A DNA stretch of 64,000 nucleotides from MFD01275-c22 sp963705885 (GCA_963705885.1 OY970120.1:868001-932000), one strand, 5' to 3'; positions 16,963 through 25,474 are shown, numbered from the stretch's first letter. Program-made: numbers and translations. Notes: a model not told the origin generated them from the letters alone.

Positions 16963-17029
16963 GGTGAGACGTTCACCACACGACTCGGGGATGTGGAGGT
17001 AGAGTGCTCCCTGGATGACAGCGCTGTCA
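16963..17029. promoter_or_regulatory. Divergent control region with LacI operators
   Basis: TGACAGCGCTGTCA (17016-17029) is a perfect 14-bp palindrome of the LacI-family type (central CG, TG/CA ends). GGTGA-GACGT-TCACC (16963-16977) is a second, imperfect candidate. They lie between the pfkB ATG at 16942 and the second aldolase GTG at 17071, ideally placed to repress both units. The centres are about 53 bp apart, near five helical turns, so looping is possible. Confidence 0.75.
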
Positions 17030-17070
17030 ACGGGATGATTCAAGATTGTTCCGACAGAAGGAGGAGATCC

Positions 17071-18087
17071 GTGACCGGTTCCGGACCGCGTCCCGCCTCG
17101 GCCGAGCGGCTGGGCAAGCTCCGACGGCTGCAGCGCATCAGCGACGCCGACGGATACGTCCGGGTCGCCGCGATCGACCACCCCGAGAACTACCTGGCCC
17201 TCTTCGACGAGGACATCGCGGCCGTGGGCTTCGAGGAGGTCGTCGAGTCCAAGCTCGAGCTGGTCGCGGGCATGGCAGCGCACTGCACGGCGGTGCTGGT
17301 GGACCCGGTCTGGAGCTTCGGCCAGGGCGTCCTCACCGGCGCGATCCCCGCCTCGGTCGGGCTCGTCTCCGGGCTCGAGCGCCTCGCCTACACACCGGCG
17401 GGCTTCGGCACCGAGACGACGGTGCGCGAGGCCTGGACCGTTCCGCAGCTGGTGCGCCTCGGCGCGGACGCCGCGAAGCTGGTGGTCTTCTACCGGGAGG
17501 AGCTGGCGGAGGTCTCCGCGGCCCAGCACGGGCTGGTCTCCCGCCTGGTCGACCAGTGCGACGAGGCGGAGCTGCCCCTGGTCGTCGAGCCGCTGTGGTA
17601 CCCGCTGGACGGGGAGGACCCGGCGGACCCGGCCGTCCGAGCCGCCCGGTACGACGCCACGGTCCGCTCGGCCGGGACGTTCTCCCGGCTCGGCGCCGAC
17701 GTGATGAAGGTCGAGTTCCCGGGCGCTGTCGGGTCGGCCGCGGACGAGGCCGCCGCTGCCGAGGCCTGCCAGCGGCTGGCCGCGGAGGTCGACGGACCCT
17801 GGGTCCTGCTCTCCTCCTCCGCCACGTTCGACCAGTTCGAGGTCCAGCTCCGCATCGCGGCCGCCGCCGGCGCGTGCGGGTTCATGGCCGGGCGCGCCAT
17901 CTGGGGCGACGCCGTCGGGCGCTACGACCAGCACCGCCGGGCCGAGGGCGTACGGTCCGCGGCGACGCGTCTGGACCGGCTCGCCGACGTCCTGCGCGCA
18001 CACGGCGCCGGGTGGCGCGGGAGGCCGACGGTCGCCGAGGCCGTGAAGGAGCTGCCTGCGGACTGGCACGAGACCTACCGGCTGTGA
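17071..18087 (+). CDS. Second LacD/DeoC-type class I aldolase
   Basis: 338 residues, with the Schiff-base lysine probably in DVMKVEFPGAVG and AAIDHPENYLALF near the N-terminus. CGFMAGRAIWGDAV near 280 matches GFIAGRAVWKETV of the minus-strand aldolase, so the two are distant paralogues. GTG 17071 is set by AAGGAGGAG 4-12 nt upstream; the open frame before it lies in the operator region. It is transcribed divergently from the sugar operon under the same LacI operator, so probably acts on the same or an epimeric ketose bisphosphate. A sulfofructose-phosphate aldolase (YihT-like) belongs to the same superfamily, but no sulfoglycolysis partners are present. Confidence 0.8.
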   Translation: MTGSGPRPASAERLGKLRRLQRISDADGYVRVAAIDHPENYLALFDEDIAAVGFEEVVESKLELVAGMAAHCTAVLVDPVWSFGQGVLTGAIPASVGLVSGLERLAYTPAGFGTETTVREAWTVPQLVRLGADAAKLVVFYREELAEVSAAQHGLVSRLVDQCDEAELPLVVEPLWYPLDGEDPADPAVRAARYDATVRSAGTFSRLGADVMKVEFPGAVGSAADEAAAAEACQRLAAEVDGPWVLLSSSATFDQFEVQLRIAAAAGACGFMAGRAIWGDAVGRYDQHRRAEGVRSAATRLDRLADVLRAHGAGWRGRPTVAEAVKELPADWHETYRL

Positions 18088-18620
18088 CCGTCTGGGTGGT
18101 CGCCGGTCCTGCGGGGTCGGGGAAGACGACCCTGGGGCGGGCGCTCGCCGGCCACCTGCGGGCGGCCCTGGTCGACCTCGACTCGGTGACCAACCCGCTG
18201 CTCGACGGGCTGAGCGACCTCGTCGCGCCCGGCGGGCACTGGAACGAGGAAGGCCGGCGGGCACGGGTGCGTCCCGCCCGGTACGCCGCCCTACGCGCCG
18301 TCGCCGCCGACCAGGTACTGGCCGGTCTCGACGTGGTGCTGGTGGCGCCCTTCACCGCCGAGCTGCGCGGTGGGTCGGAGTGGACCCTGCTGACCGGGGC
18401 CGTCGCGCCGGCCCCGGTGCGCGTCGTCTGGCTCCGCGCGGACGACGCGCTACTCGAGCAGCGGGTGGGACAGCGACGGGAGACGCGCGACGCGGTGCGG
18501 ACCCCTGCCGAGCTCGGGTCGCCCGCGATGGCTCATCTCGTCGTCGAGGCCGCGTCGCCGACGTCCGTGCAGCTGGCCCGGCTGCTCGAGGACCCGGCGC
18601 GTCAGCCTTCGCGGCCATGA
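18084..18620 (+). CDS. P-loop kinase-like protein
   Basis: 178 residues starting at GTG 18084, which overlaps the aldolase stop (GTGA). The Walker A motif GPAGSGKTT is at residues 8-16, followed by ALVDLDSVTNP as in gluconokinase-like small-molecule kinases, and a later RVVWLRADDALLEQRVGQRR segment that resembles the lid. It may be a sugar or sugar-acid kinase completing the divergent unit. Substrate unknown; could equally be a generic AAA/zeta-like kinase. Confidence 0.65.
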   Translation: MTVWVVAGPAGSGKTTLGRALAGHLRAALVDLDSVTNPLLDGLSDLVAPGGHWNEEGRRARVRPARYAALRAVAADQVLAGLDVVLVAPFTAELRGGSEWTLLTGAVAPAPVRVVWLRADDALLEQRVGQRRETRDAVRTPAELGSPAMAHLVVEAASPTSVQLARLLEDPARQPSRP

Positions 18621-19147
18621 CGTGGACCGCCCCGGACGTCGACCGTCCGCACCCGCCGACCGTGGCGGGAGAGCGGGAGGCCGCCGAGGGCCTGCTCGAG
18701 TACCACCGGGCCACCCTGCTGTGGAAGTGCGCCGGCCTCACCGGCGAGCAGCTCAAGATCCGGGCCGTCCCGCCGTCGTCGCTGTCCCTGCTCGGGCTGG
18801 TCCGGCACATGACCGACGTGGAGCGCTACTGGTTCCGCCGCGGTGTCGCCGGCGAGCGGGCGCCCTTCCACTACTGGAGCAGGAGCAGCCCGGACGGCGA
18901 CTTCGCCGAGGTCGGCGACGCCGACGCAGAGGCCGACGTCGCGACCTACCGCGTGGAGGTCGACGCGGCGCGCGCCGTTCAGGCCGCGCACGACTTCGAC
19001 GACACGTTCGCCCGCCGGCACGCGGACGGCACGGAGGAGATCCTCGACGTCCGCGCGCTGGTGCTGCACATGATCGAGGAGTACGCCCGGCACAACGGCC
19101 ACGCCGACCTCCTCCGCGAGGCGGTCGACGGGACGATCGGCGACTGA
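18617..19147 (+). CDS. DinB/DUF664-family protein (mycothiol-type four-helix bundle)
   Basis: 176 residues from ATG 18617, which overlaps the previous stop (ATGA). LLEYHRATLLWKCAGLTGEQL and LSLLGLVRHMTDVERYWFRRG carry the first metal-ligand His, and MIEEYARHNGHADLLREAVDG carries the usual HxxxH at the end. DinB-fold proteins use a divalent metal, and in actinobacteria many are mycothiol-dependent transferases. No link to sugar metabolism is obvious beyond coupling to the operon. Confidence 0.8.
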   Translation: MTWTAPDVDRPHPPTVAGEREAAEGLLEYHRATLLWKCAGLTGEQLKIRAVPPSSLSLLGLVRHMTDVERYWFRRGVAGERAPFHYWSRSSPDGDFAEVGDADAEADVATYRVEVDAARAVQAAHDFDDTFARRHADGTEEILDVRALVLHMIEEYARHNGHADLLREAVDGTIGD

Positions 19148-19213
19148 CCCCTCGGCGCTCCGTGCGGTCGCTCACAGGTCCTTCACAGGGAGGCCAGGCA
19201 CGGTTGCCCGGTG

Positions 19214-20293
19214 ATGAGGATCCGACTGCTTCGTGACCGTTCCGTTCCGTCCGCCCTGGTGGTCCGGCGCTTCCGACTGCTGCCCGTGGCTGTCGCCGCG
19301 GCGCTGTTTGCGATCACCGCCTGCGGAAGCTCGACATCAGACTCTGACTCAGGCGCCGGCCCGGACGAGTCGACGACCTCGGCACCGGCAAGCTCCGGCG
19401 AGGGTGTCGACACCGCCCTGTTCCTCGACGGCGCGCTGGCCGAAGAGCCCACCACCGAGGACTGCACGCTCAGCGACGGCACGGCGTCGACGTGCTACCG
19501 GATCACGGTCTCCGGGGATCCCGTCGACCACGAGGTGGGGCCGTTCTGCCCCGAGACCATCACCGACGGCGCGGACCAGGGCGGGATCTGGTTCGACGGC
19601 GAGAACGTCTACGACCTCGACGGCCAGTTCATCGAGGACCTCGCCGAGACCTACGGCGATGACGGCTGGCGCATGTACGACGACGACGGCAACGTGCTGG
19701 TCACCGAGACCCAGGAGGAGTTCGAGGCGGCAGCCCGCCCGGACGTGGACCCCGACCTGGAGAACCACTGCGTCGAGGGCAGACTGGAGTGGCTGGAGAA
19801 CGGCGAGCCCATCGAGTCCACCGTGCTGATCCCGACCCAGCCGGTGGCCGCCGGGACTGCTGCGGCGCCGCGCGGCAACCAGGGGGTCACCCTCGACGGT
19901 GTGGTGATCGCGGCGTCCGCGCCGGTCGACGCGATCCTCGGTGCCTACACCATCGCGGCGTTCGACGACTGCGGCGGCCACGTCAACCCGTTCGAGGGTT
20001 ACCACCTGCACGGGGCCGTCGGCTGCTCGGAGGTCGGTGCGGCCGCCGAGGGCGACACACCGATGTTCGGATACGCGCTCGACGGCTACCCGGTGCACAG
20101 CCCGTACGCCGACGACGCGGCGGAGTCTGCGGCCGGTCTCGACCCGTGCAACGGTCACACCACGGACGCCGACGGCTACCACTACCACGCCGACCAGGCA
20201 GCCGAGAACCAGGTGATCACCTGCTTGGTGGGCCGGACAGCGGCCTTCGACGAGGCGGCTGGTGGCGCACCGGACGGTGCGGGGCCGCGGTGA
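19214..20293 (+). CDS. YHYH-domain lipoprotein
   Basis: Secreted protein with an N-terminal signal ending in lipobox ITAC (Cys37), then an acidic Ser/Thr-rich linker. Two regions precede a YHYH domain with EGYHLHGAVGC, GYPVHSPYADD and the signature GYHYHADQ near the end. The function of YHYH proteins is unknown; conserved His suggest metal binding. A GTG lies one codon upstream (19211). Convergent with the MATE gene, with only 18 nt between stops. No partners in an operon. Confidence 0.8.
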   Translation: MRIRLLRDRSVPSALVVRRFRLLPVAVAAALFAITACGSSTSDSDSGAGPDESTTSAPASSGEGVDTALFLDGALAEEPTTEDCTLSDGTASTCYRITVSGDPVDHEVGPFCPETITDGADQGGIWFDGENVYDLDGQFIEDLAETYGDDGWRMYDDDGNVLVTETQEEFEAAARPDVDPDLENHCVEGRLEWLENGEPIESTVLIPTQPVAAGTAAAPRGNQGVTLDGVVIAASAPVDAILGAYTIAAFDDCGGHVNPFEGYHLHGAVGCSEVGAAAEGDTPMFGYALDGYPVHSPYADDAAESAAGLDPCNGHTTDADGYHYHADQAAENQVITCLVGRTAAFDEAAGGAPDGAGPR

Positions 20294-20311
20294 CGGCGCG
20301 TCGACGACGCG

Positions 20312-21679
20312 TCAACGGCGGCGCGGGACCGCGGCCCCGGTCACGAGCCAGGTGTCGCCGCGCCACCGCAGCACGAGCGTCACCAGGCGGGCGAGCAGGA
20401 ACCCGTTGAACGCCCACCACAGCGCGACCAGCCCGGCGTCGGTGACCAGCACCAGCCCGGCGAGCGGCAGGAAGACGACCAGGGTGACCACCCCGGCCCA
20501 GGCCAGGTAGCGGCCGTCGCCCGCCCCGATGAGGATGCCGTCGAGGGCGAACACCACCCCGGCGACCGGCTGGAAGACCGCGCCGACGAGCAGCACCGAG
20601 GCGAGCAGCGTCCGGACGTCGGGGTCGGGGGTGAACAGCGGGACGTACGCGGCGCGGAGAGCGACCACGACCACGGCGAGCAGCACCCCGGCCGCGACCC
20701 CCCACTCGATCATCCGCCGGGTCGCGGCACGGGCGGCCGCGACGTCTCCGGCGCCCAGGCAGCGCCCGACGATGGCCTGGCCGGCGATCGCCACCGCGTC
20801 GAGCGCGAGCGCGAGGAGCAGCCAGATCGTGAACGCGACCTGGTGCGCCGCGACGGCGACGGTGCCGACCGACGTGGCGACGTACGTCATGGCCAGCAGT
20901 GCCGCCCGCAGGGTCGCGGTCCGCACGATCAGCGGCACCCCGGCAGTGGCGGCGGCCCGGATGCCGGGCAGGTCGGGCCGCAGCGTCGCCTGGTGGCGTC
21001 GGGCGCCGCGCCCGACGACGGCGAGGAAGGCTGCGGCCATGCCCGCCTGGGCGATGACGGTGCCCAGCGCGGAGCCGGCGACGCCCAGGCCGACGCCGTA
21101 GACCAGCAGGACGTTGAGCCCCACGTTCGCGGCCGCACCGGTGGAGGCCACGACGAGCGGGGTGCGGGTGTCCTGCATCCCGCGGAGCACGCCGGTGGCG
21201 GCGAGCACGACGAGCATCGGCGGGAGGCCGACGAGCGAGATGCGCAGGTAGGTCAGGGCGTGCCCGGCCGTCTCGGCGGTGGGGCCGAACGCGGCCACCA
21301 GCGGCTCGGCCGCGGCGAGCCCGGCGAGCGCCAGGGCCGTGCCGAGCGCCGCGCCGAGCCACAGGCCGTCCACGCCCTGGGCGAGGGCCGCGCGCAGGTC
21401 GCCGGCGCCGACCCGGCGGGCGACCGCGGCCGTCGTGCCGTAGGCGAGGAAGACGCACAGCGAGACCGCCGTCGCCAGGACCGTCCCGGCGATGCCCAGC
21501 CCGGCCAGCTCGGGGGTGCCCAGGTGCCCGACGATGGCCGAGTCGGCGAGCAGGAAGAGCGGCTCGGCGACGAGGGCGCCGAAGGCCGGCACCGCGAGGC
21601 GCAGGATCTCGCGGTCGTGCGGGTGCCGCAGGATCCCGGTCGGTCCGGATGACGGTCGCACCGTCCGCATCGTAGACAT
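20312..21679 (-). CDS. MATE-family efflux transporter
   Basis: 455-residue membrane protein with about twelve hydrophobic helices, exporting cations or drugs by H+ or Na+ antiport. Typical features are an N-terminal RLAVPAFGALVAEPLFLLADSAIVGHLG, GVLRGMQDTRTPL midway, and AHQVAFTIWLLLALALDAVAIAGQA in the second half. ATG 21679 is preceded by GGAG at a long distance; ATG 21670 is an alternative. It diverges from dnaB over 270 nt that hold repeated TCCACAG motifs. The family is DinF-like, often found in this position in actinobacteria. Confidence 0.88.
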   Translation of the reverse strand: MSTMRTVRPSSGPTGILRHPHDREILRLAVPAFGALVAEPLFLLADSAIVGHLGTPELAGLGIAGTVLATAVSLCVFLAYGTTAAVARRVGAGDLRAALAQGVDGLWLGAALGTALALAGLAAAEPLVAAFGPTAETAGHALTYLRISLVGLPPMLVVLAATGVLRGMQDTRTPLVVASTGAAANVGLNVLLVYGVGLGVAGSALGTVIAQAGMAAAFLAVVGRGARRHQATLRPDLPGIRAAATAGVPLIVRTATLRAALLAMTYVATSVGTVAVAAHQVAFTIWLLLALALDAVAIAGQAIVGRCLGAGDVAAARAATRRMIEWGVAAGVLLAVVVVALRAAYVPLFTPDPDVRTLLASVLLVGAVFQPVAGVVFALDGILIGAGDGRYLAWAGVVTLVVFLPLAGLVLVTDAGLVALWWAFNGFLLARLVTLVLRWRGDTWLVTGAAVPRRR

Positions 21680-21696
21680 CGGGCCGAACTTTCTCC

Positions 21697-21847
21697 GGTC
21701 CACAGGCGGTGGACGGGATCCCTGCACCGCAGGGGCCTGCAGCGCGGTCGACGGGCGGCTGCCTCCACAGGGCGTGCACAGCCTGTGCACACGGATCCGC
21801 CGTCTCTCCACAGCCCGGACGGCACCGGTCCACAGGGCCGTCCACAG
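21697..21847. promoter_or_regulatory. Cluster of TCCACAG motifs and a 17-bp palindrome upstream of dnaB
   Basis: TCCACAG occurs five times in one orientation (starting 21699, 21764, 21807, 21829, 21841). A perfect palindrome GTGCACAG-C-CTGTGCAC lies at 21774-21790. The motif resembles the right half of the actinobacterial DnaA box TTGTCCACA, though the first bases vary. It may regulate dnaB and/or the MATE gene. No gene fits in the 270-nt gap. Confidence 0.55.
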
Positions 21848-21949
21848 CCGTCCGGCCCCAGCTGGCCTGTCGGGTCGTGTTGTGTCCAGCGGTACCGATA
21901 GAACGGTCGCGGCACGAGCGGGGACGGTCGAGAGCGAGGTGGGGTGGGC

Positions 21950-24900
21950 GTGAGCATCGTCGAGCTCTCCGACACCTCGACCGGGTCCCTGATGCGCACG
22001 CCGCCCCAGGACCTCGCGGCCGAGCAGTCGGTCCTCGGCGGCATGCTGCTGTCCAAGGACGCCATCGCCGACGTCGTCGAGGTGGTGCGCGGGCACGACT
22101 TCTACCGGCCGGCCCACGAGCTGGTCTTCGAGGCCGTCCTCGACCTCTACGGCCGGGGCGAGCCCGCCGACGCGGTGACGGTGTCGGCCGAGCTGCAGAA
22201 GCGGGGAGAGCTCGGCCGGGTGGGCGGCGCTCCGTACATCCACACCCTGCTGCAGTCGGTGCCCACCGCGGCCAACGCCGGCTACTACGCGCGGATCGTG
22301 CGCGAGACGGCCGTGCTGCGCCGCCTCATCGAGGCGGGCACCAAGATCGTGCAGCTGGGCTACACCGGCGACGGTGACGCCGATGACATCGTCGACGCCG
22401 CGCAGGCGGAGGTCTACGCGGTCACCGACAAGCGGACGTCGGAGGACTACCTCCCGCTGTCGGCGATCATGGAGGGGGCGCTCGACGAGATCGAGGCGAT
22501 CGGCTCGCGGGGCGGCGAGATGGTCGGGGTCCCCACCGGTTTCGTCGACCTCGACGAGCTCACCAACGGGCTCCACCCCGGCCAGATGGTCGTCGTGGCC
22601 GCCCGGCCGGCCGTCGGCAAGGCCCTCGCGCTCGACACACCCCTCCCCACCCCGACCGGCTGGACCACCATGGGCGAGGTCGCGGTCGGTGACCGGCTGG
22701 TCGGGGCCGACGGGCGCCCGACGACGGTGACCGCGGCGACCGAGGTCATGACCGGCCGGCCCTGCTACGAGGTCGAGTTCGCCGACGGCACCGTCGTCGT
22801 GGCCGACGCCGAGCACGGCTGGTTGACCGAGTCCCTCACCGACGGTCGCGCCGCGGTGCGCACCACGCGGGAGGTCGCGAGCACGCTGTGGTCCGGCGAC
22901 GGTGGCCAGATGGTGCCCAACCACAGCGTCCGCACCGCACGGCCCCTCCACCTCCCCGAGCGCGACCTGCCGCTGCCGCCCTACGCGCTCGGTGCCCGCC
23001 TGGCCGGCGGTTGGGCGCGCCGCGCCGCCGACCCCGATCTGCAGATGCACGTCGAGGCAGCACTCGACGGCCGGCCGCTCGACGAGCCGGTCCCCGTCCG
23101 CGTCCCGGCCGCCTGCCTGCGCGCATCGGAGCGTCAGCGCCGCGACGTGCTCGCCGGGGTCCTCGACCGGGCGGGCGAGGTCACCGCGCGGGGCTGCCTG
23201 CGGCTCGCCGCGCTGCCGGCGGACGTCATGGCCGACCTGTCCGACCTCGTCGCCGGTCTCGGCTACCAGTTCTCGGCGACGACCGACCACGACGGCAAGT
23301 GCACGCTGGTCTTCTGCGCCGACGACGACGTGTTCCGCATCGAGCACCTGCGACAGGCGCACAAGGAGGCGCGGGCGCACCGCGACACCGACAGGCGACG
23401 GGTCGTCGTCGACGTGCGACGGGTGCCGGGCGTGCCGGTGCGATGCGTCGAGGTCGACAACGCCGACCACCTCTACCTCGCGGGCCGGGCCATGGTGCCC
23501 ACCCACAACTCGACCCTCGGGCTCGACATCGCCCGCGCCGCCGCCATCAAGGCGAACATGGCGACCTGCGTGTTCTCGCTCGAGATGAGCCGCAACGAGA
23601 TCACGATGCGTCTCCTGTCGGCCGAGGCGCGCGTGCCGCTGCACCACATGCGCACCGGCAAGCTGACCGACGACGACTGGACCCGGCTCGCACGGCGCAT
23701 GGGCGAGGTCTCCAACGCGCCGCTGTTCATCGACGACTCTCCCAACATGTCGATGATGGAGATCCGCGCGAAGTGCCGGCGGCTCAAGCAGCGCCACGAC
23801 CTCAAGCTCGTCATCATCGACTACCTGCAGCTCATGCAGAGCGGAAAGCGCGTCGAGAGCCGCCAGCAGGAGGTCTCGGAGTTCTCCCGCGCCATCAAGC
23901 TGCTGGCCAAGGAGCTCGAGGTCCCGGTCGTCGCGATCTCCCAGCTCAACCGCGGCTCGGAGCAACGCACCGACAAGAAGCCCCAGATGTCCGACCTGCG
24001 CGAGTCGGGCTGCCTGCCGGCCTCGACCCGGGTCTTGCGCGCCGACACCGGTGCCGAGGTGACGATGGGTGAGCTGTTCGCATCGGGCGCCCGGGACGTC
24101 CCCGTGTGGTCCCTTGACGACTCCCTGCGCTACCGCGCACGGACAATGACCCACGTCTTCCCCACCGGCCGGCGCGAGATCTTCACCGTGACGCTCGCGT
24201 CCGGCAAGCGGGTCCGCGCCACGGCGAACCATCCGTTCCTCACCTATGACGGCTGGAAGCCGATCGGCGATCTCGAGCCCGGTGCGCGCATCGCGGTGCC
24301 GCGCCACGTGCCAGGACCGATGGGCACCGGCAACGCCTGGGCCGACGCCGAGGTCACGTTGCTCGCCCACCTCCTCGGTGACGGGTCGTTCGTGCGCCGC
24401 CAGCCGATCCGCTACGCCAGCGTCGACGAGGAGAACCTGGCTGCGGTGGCCGAGGCGGCGCAGTGCTTCGGCGTCGTGGCAGTCCGCGACGACTACCCCG
24501 CCGCCCGGTGCACGACCCTGCGTCTGCGTGCGCCCACCCGTCTGGCGCGCGGCCGGCGCAACCCCATCGCCGCCTGGCTCGACGGGCTCGGTCTGTTCGG
24601 TTCCCGCAGCCACGAGAAGTTCGTTCCCGACGCCGTCTTCGGGCTTCCGAAGCCCCAGATCTCGATGTTCCTCCGCCACCTGTGGGCCACCGACGGCTCG
24701 GTCACGGTCCTCCGGTCTGGCCGGGGTGGACGCATCTACTACGCGTCGACGAGCCGTCGCCTCGTCGACGACGTCTCACGGCTGCTGCTGCGCTTCGGCA
24801 TCTCCTGCCGCGTGCGCCCCACCACCAAGGCGGGCTACCGCACCGGCTGGACCCTGGACATCTCCGGCGCCGACGACCAGCGCCGCTTCCTGCGCGAGAT

Positions 24901-25474
24901 CGGTGTCCACGGCGCTCGGGGGGCGACCGCGGCCCGGCTGCTCGAGGTCGTCTCTGCCACGGCTGCCAACCCCAACGTCGACACCGTGCCGGTCGACGTC
25001 TGGTCGAAGGTCCGGACGGCTCTGGTCGAGCAGAAGATGACCCACCGCCAGTTCGCCGCGGCGATGGGGACGCAGTTCTGCGGCAGTGCGATGTGGCAGC
25101 ACGCCCCTAGCCGAGAGCGCCTGGGGAAGGTCGCGGCAGTCCTCGGGGACGCGGACCTCGAGATGCTGGCCACCAACGACGTCCTGTGGGACACGGTCGT
25201 CTCCATCGCGAGTGCCGGTGTCGAGGACGTCTTCGACGCCACCGTCCTCGGCACCCACAACTTCGTCGCCGACGGCGTGGCGGTGCACAACTCGATCGAG
25301 CAGGACGCCGACATGGTGGTGCTGCTGCACCGCGAGGAGATGTACGAACGCGAGTCACCACGAGCGGGAGAGGCCGACTTCATCGTGGCCAAGCACCGCA
25401 ACGGCCCCACCGCGACGATCACGGTCGCCTTCCAGGGGCACTACTCCCGGTTCGTGGACATGGCCCAGAGCTGA
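21950..25474 (+). CDS. dnaB: Replicative DNA helicase DnaB, with two inteins
   Basis: Hexameric 5'-3' helicase of the replisome. The open frame encodes 1174 residues, of which 296 and 427 are inteins, leaving a normal 451-residue helicase. N-terminal domain: PPQDLAAEQSVLGGMLLSKDAI. RecA-like domain: MVVVAARPAVGK interrupted inside Walker A, then STLGLDIARAAA, FSLEMSRNEI, DYLQLMQSG (Walker B), ISQLNRGSEQR and MSDLRESG interrupted before SIEQDADMVVLLHREE. Both splice sites precede a Ser. The start is GTG 21950 or 21944, with AGGTGG upstream. It cannot be active without splicing, because intein 1 splits the ATP-binding loop. Confidence 0.95.
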   Translation: MSIVELSDTSTGSLMRTPPQDLAAEQSVLGGMLLSKDAIADVVEVVRGHDFYRPAHELVFEAVLDLYGRGEPADAVTVSAELQKRGELGRVGGAPYIHTLLQSVPTAANAGYYARIVRETAVLRRLIEAGTKIVQLGYTGDGDADDIVDAAQAEVYAVTDKRTSEDYLPLSAIMEGALDEIEAIGSRGGEMVGVPTGFVDLDELTNGLHPGQMVVVAARPAVGKALALDTPLPTPTGWTTMGEVAVGDRLVGADGRPTTVTAATEVMTGRPCYEVEFADGTVVVADAEHGWLTESLTDGRAAVRTTREVASTLWSGDGGQMVPNHSVRTARPLHLPERDLPLPPYALGARLAGGWARRAADPDLQMHVEAALDGRPLDEPVPVRVPAACLRASERQRRDVLAGVLDRAGEVTARGCLRLAALPADVMADLSDLVAGLGYQFSATTDHDGKCTLVFCADDDVFRIEHLRQAHKEARAHRDTDRRRVVVDVRRVPGVPVRCVEVDNADHLYLAGRAMVPTHNSTLGLDIARAAAIKANMATCVFSLEMSRNEITMRLLSAEARVPLHHMRTGKLTDDDWTRLARRMGEVSNAPLFIDDSPNMSMMEIRAKCRRLKQRHDLKLVIIDYLQLMQSGKRVESRQQEVSEFSRAIKLLAKELEVPVVAISQLNRGSEQRTDKKPQMSDLRESGCLPASTRVLRADTGAEVTMGELFASGARDVPVWSLDDSLRYRARTMTHVFPTGRREIFTVTLASGKRVRATANHPFLTYDGWKPIGDLEPGARIAVPRHVPGPMGTGNAWADAEVTLLAHLLGDGSFVRRQPIRYASVDEENLAAVAEAAQCFGVVAVRDDYPAARCTTLRLRAPTRLARGRRNPIAAWLDGLGLFGSRSHEKFVPDAVFGLPKPQISMFLRHLWATDGSVTVLRSGRGGRIYYASTSRRLVDDVSRLLLRFGISCRVRPTTKAGYRTGWTLDISGADDQRRFLREIGVHGARGATAARLLEVVSATAANPNVDTVPVDVWSKVRTALVEQKMTHRQFAAAMGTQFCGSAMWQHAPSRERLGKVAAVLGDADLEMLATNDVLWDTVVSIASAGVEDVFDATVLGTHNFVADGVAVHNSIEQDADMVVLLHREEMYERESPRAGEADFIVAKHRNGPTATITVAFQGHYSRFVDMAQS
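22622..23509 (+). other. DnaB intein 1, class 3 type, degenerate homing endonuclease
   Basis: 296-residue intein inserted in Walker A between GK and S (residues 225-520 of DnaB). It starts with Ala instead of Cys/Ser. It shows the class 3 WCT set: Trp67 in block B (ADAEHGW), Cys275 in block F (VPVRCVEVDNADHLYLAG) and Thr294 in block G (PTHN, then Ser). In class 3 inteins the block F Cys starts splicing. The middle resembles a LAGLIDADG domain, but the two catalytic acidic residues look lost: YALGARLAGG where LGDG is expected, and LAGVLDRAG where a DTDG-like motif is expected. It matches the position and class of the M. smegmatis DnaB intein 1. Confidence 0.85.
24011..25291 (+). mobile_element. 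DnaB intein 2, class 1, with LAGLIDADG homing endonuclease
   Basis: 427-residue intein (DnaB residues 688-1114) inserted after MSDLRESG and before SIEQDAD. It has a canonical Cys1 (CLPASTRV), block B ATANHPFLT, block F VFDATVLGTHNFVADG and a terminal HN followed by Ser. The endonuclease domain keeps both acidic motifs, LLAHLLGDGSF and LRHLWATDGSV, so it may still home. An embedded KMTHRQFAAAMGTQ segment is an HTH-like piece near its C-terminal part. Codon use is like the host gene. Confidence 0.88.

Noticed and set aside
11601..18087. Sulfoquinovose degradation by LacD/YihT-like aldolases
   Set aside because: No sulfoquinovosidase, sulfolactaldehyde reductase or sulfonate exporter in the cluster; the transporter and kinases fit ordinary ketohexoses.
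21697..21847. Possible oriC, because of DnaA-box-like motifs
   Set aside because: No dnaA/dnaN/gyr genes nearby, no AT-rich unwinding region, and boxes lack the first two conserved bases. A control region is more likely.
20312..24679. Very long minus-strand open frame of 1455 codons across MATE and antisense to dnaB
   Set aside because: Only 20312-21679 has transporter sequence. The rest is Arg/Gly/Asp-rich low-information sequence, an effect of high GC in the complement of dnaB.
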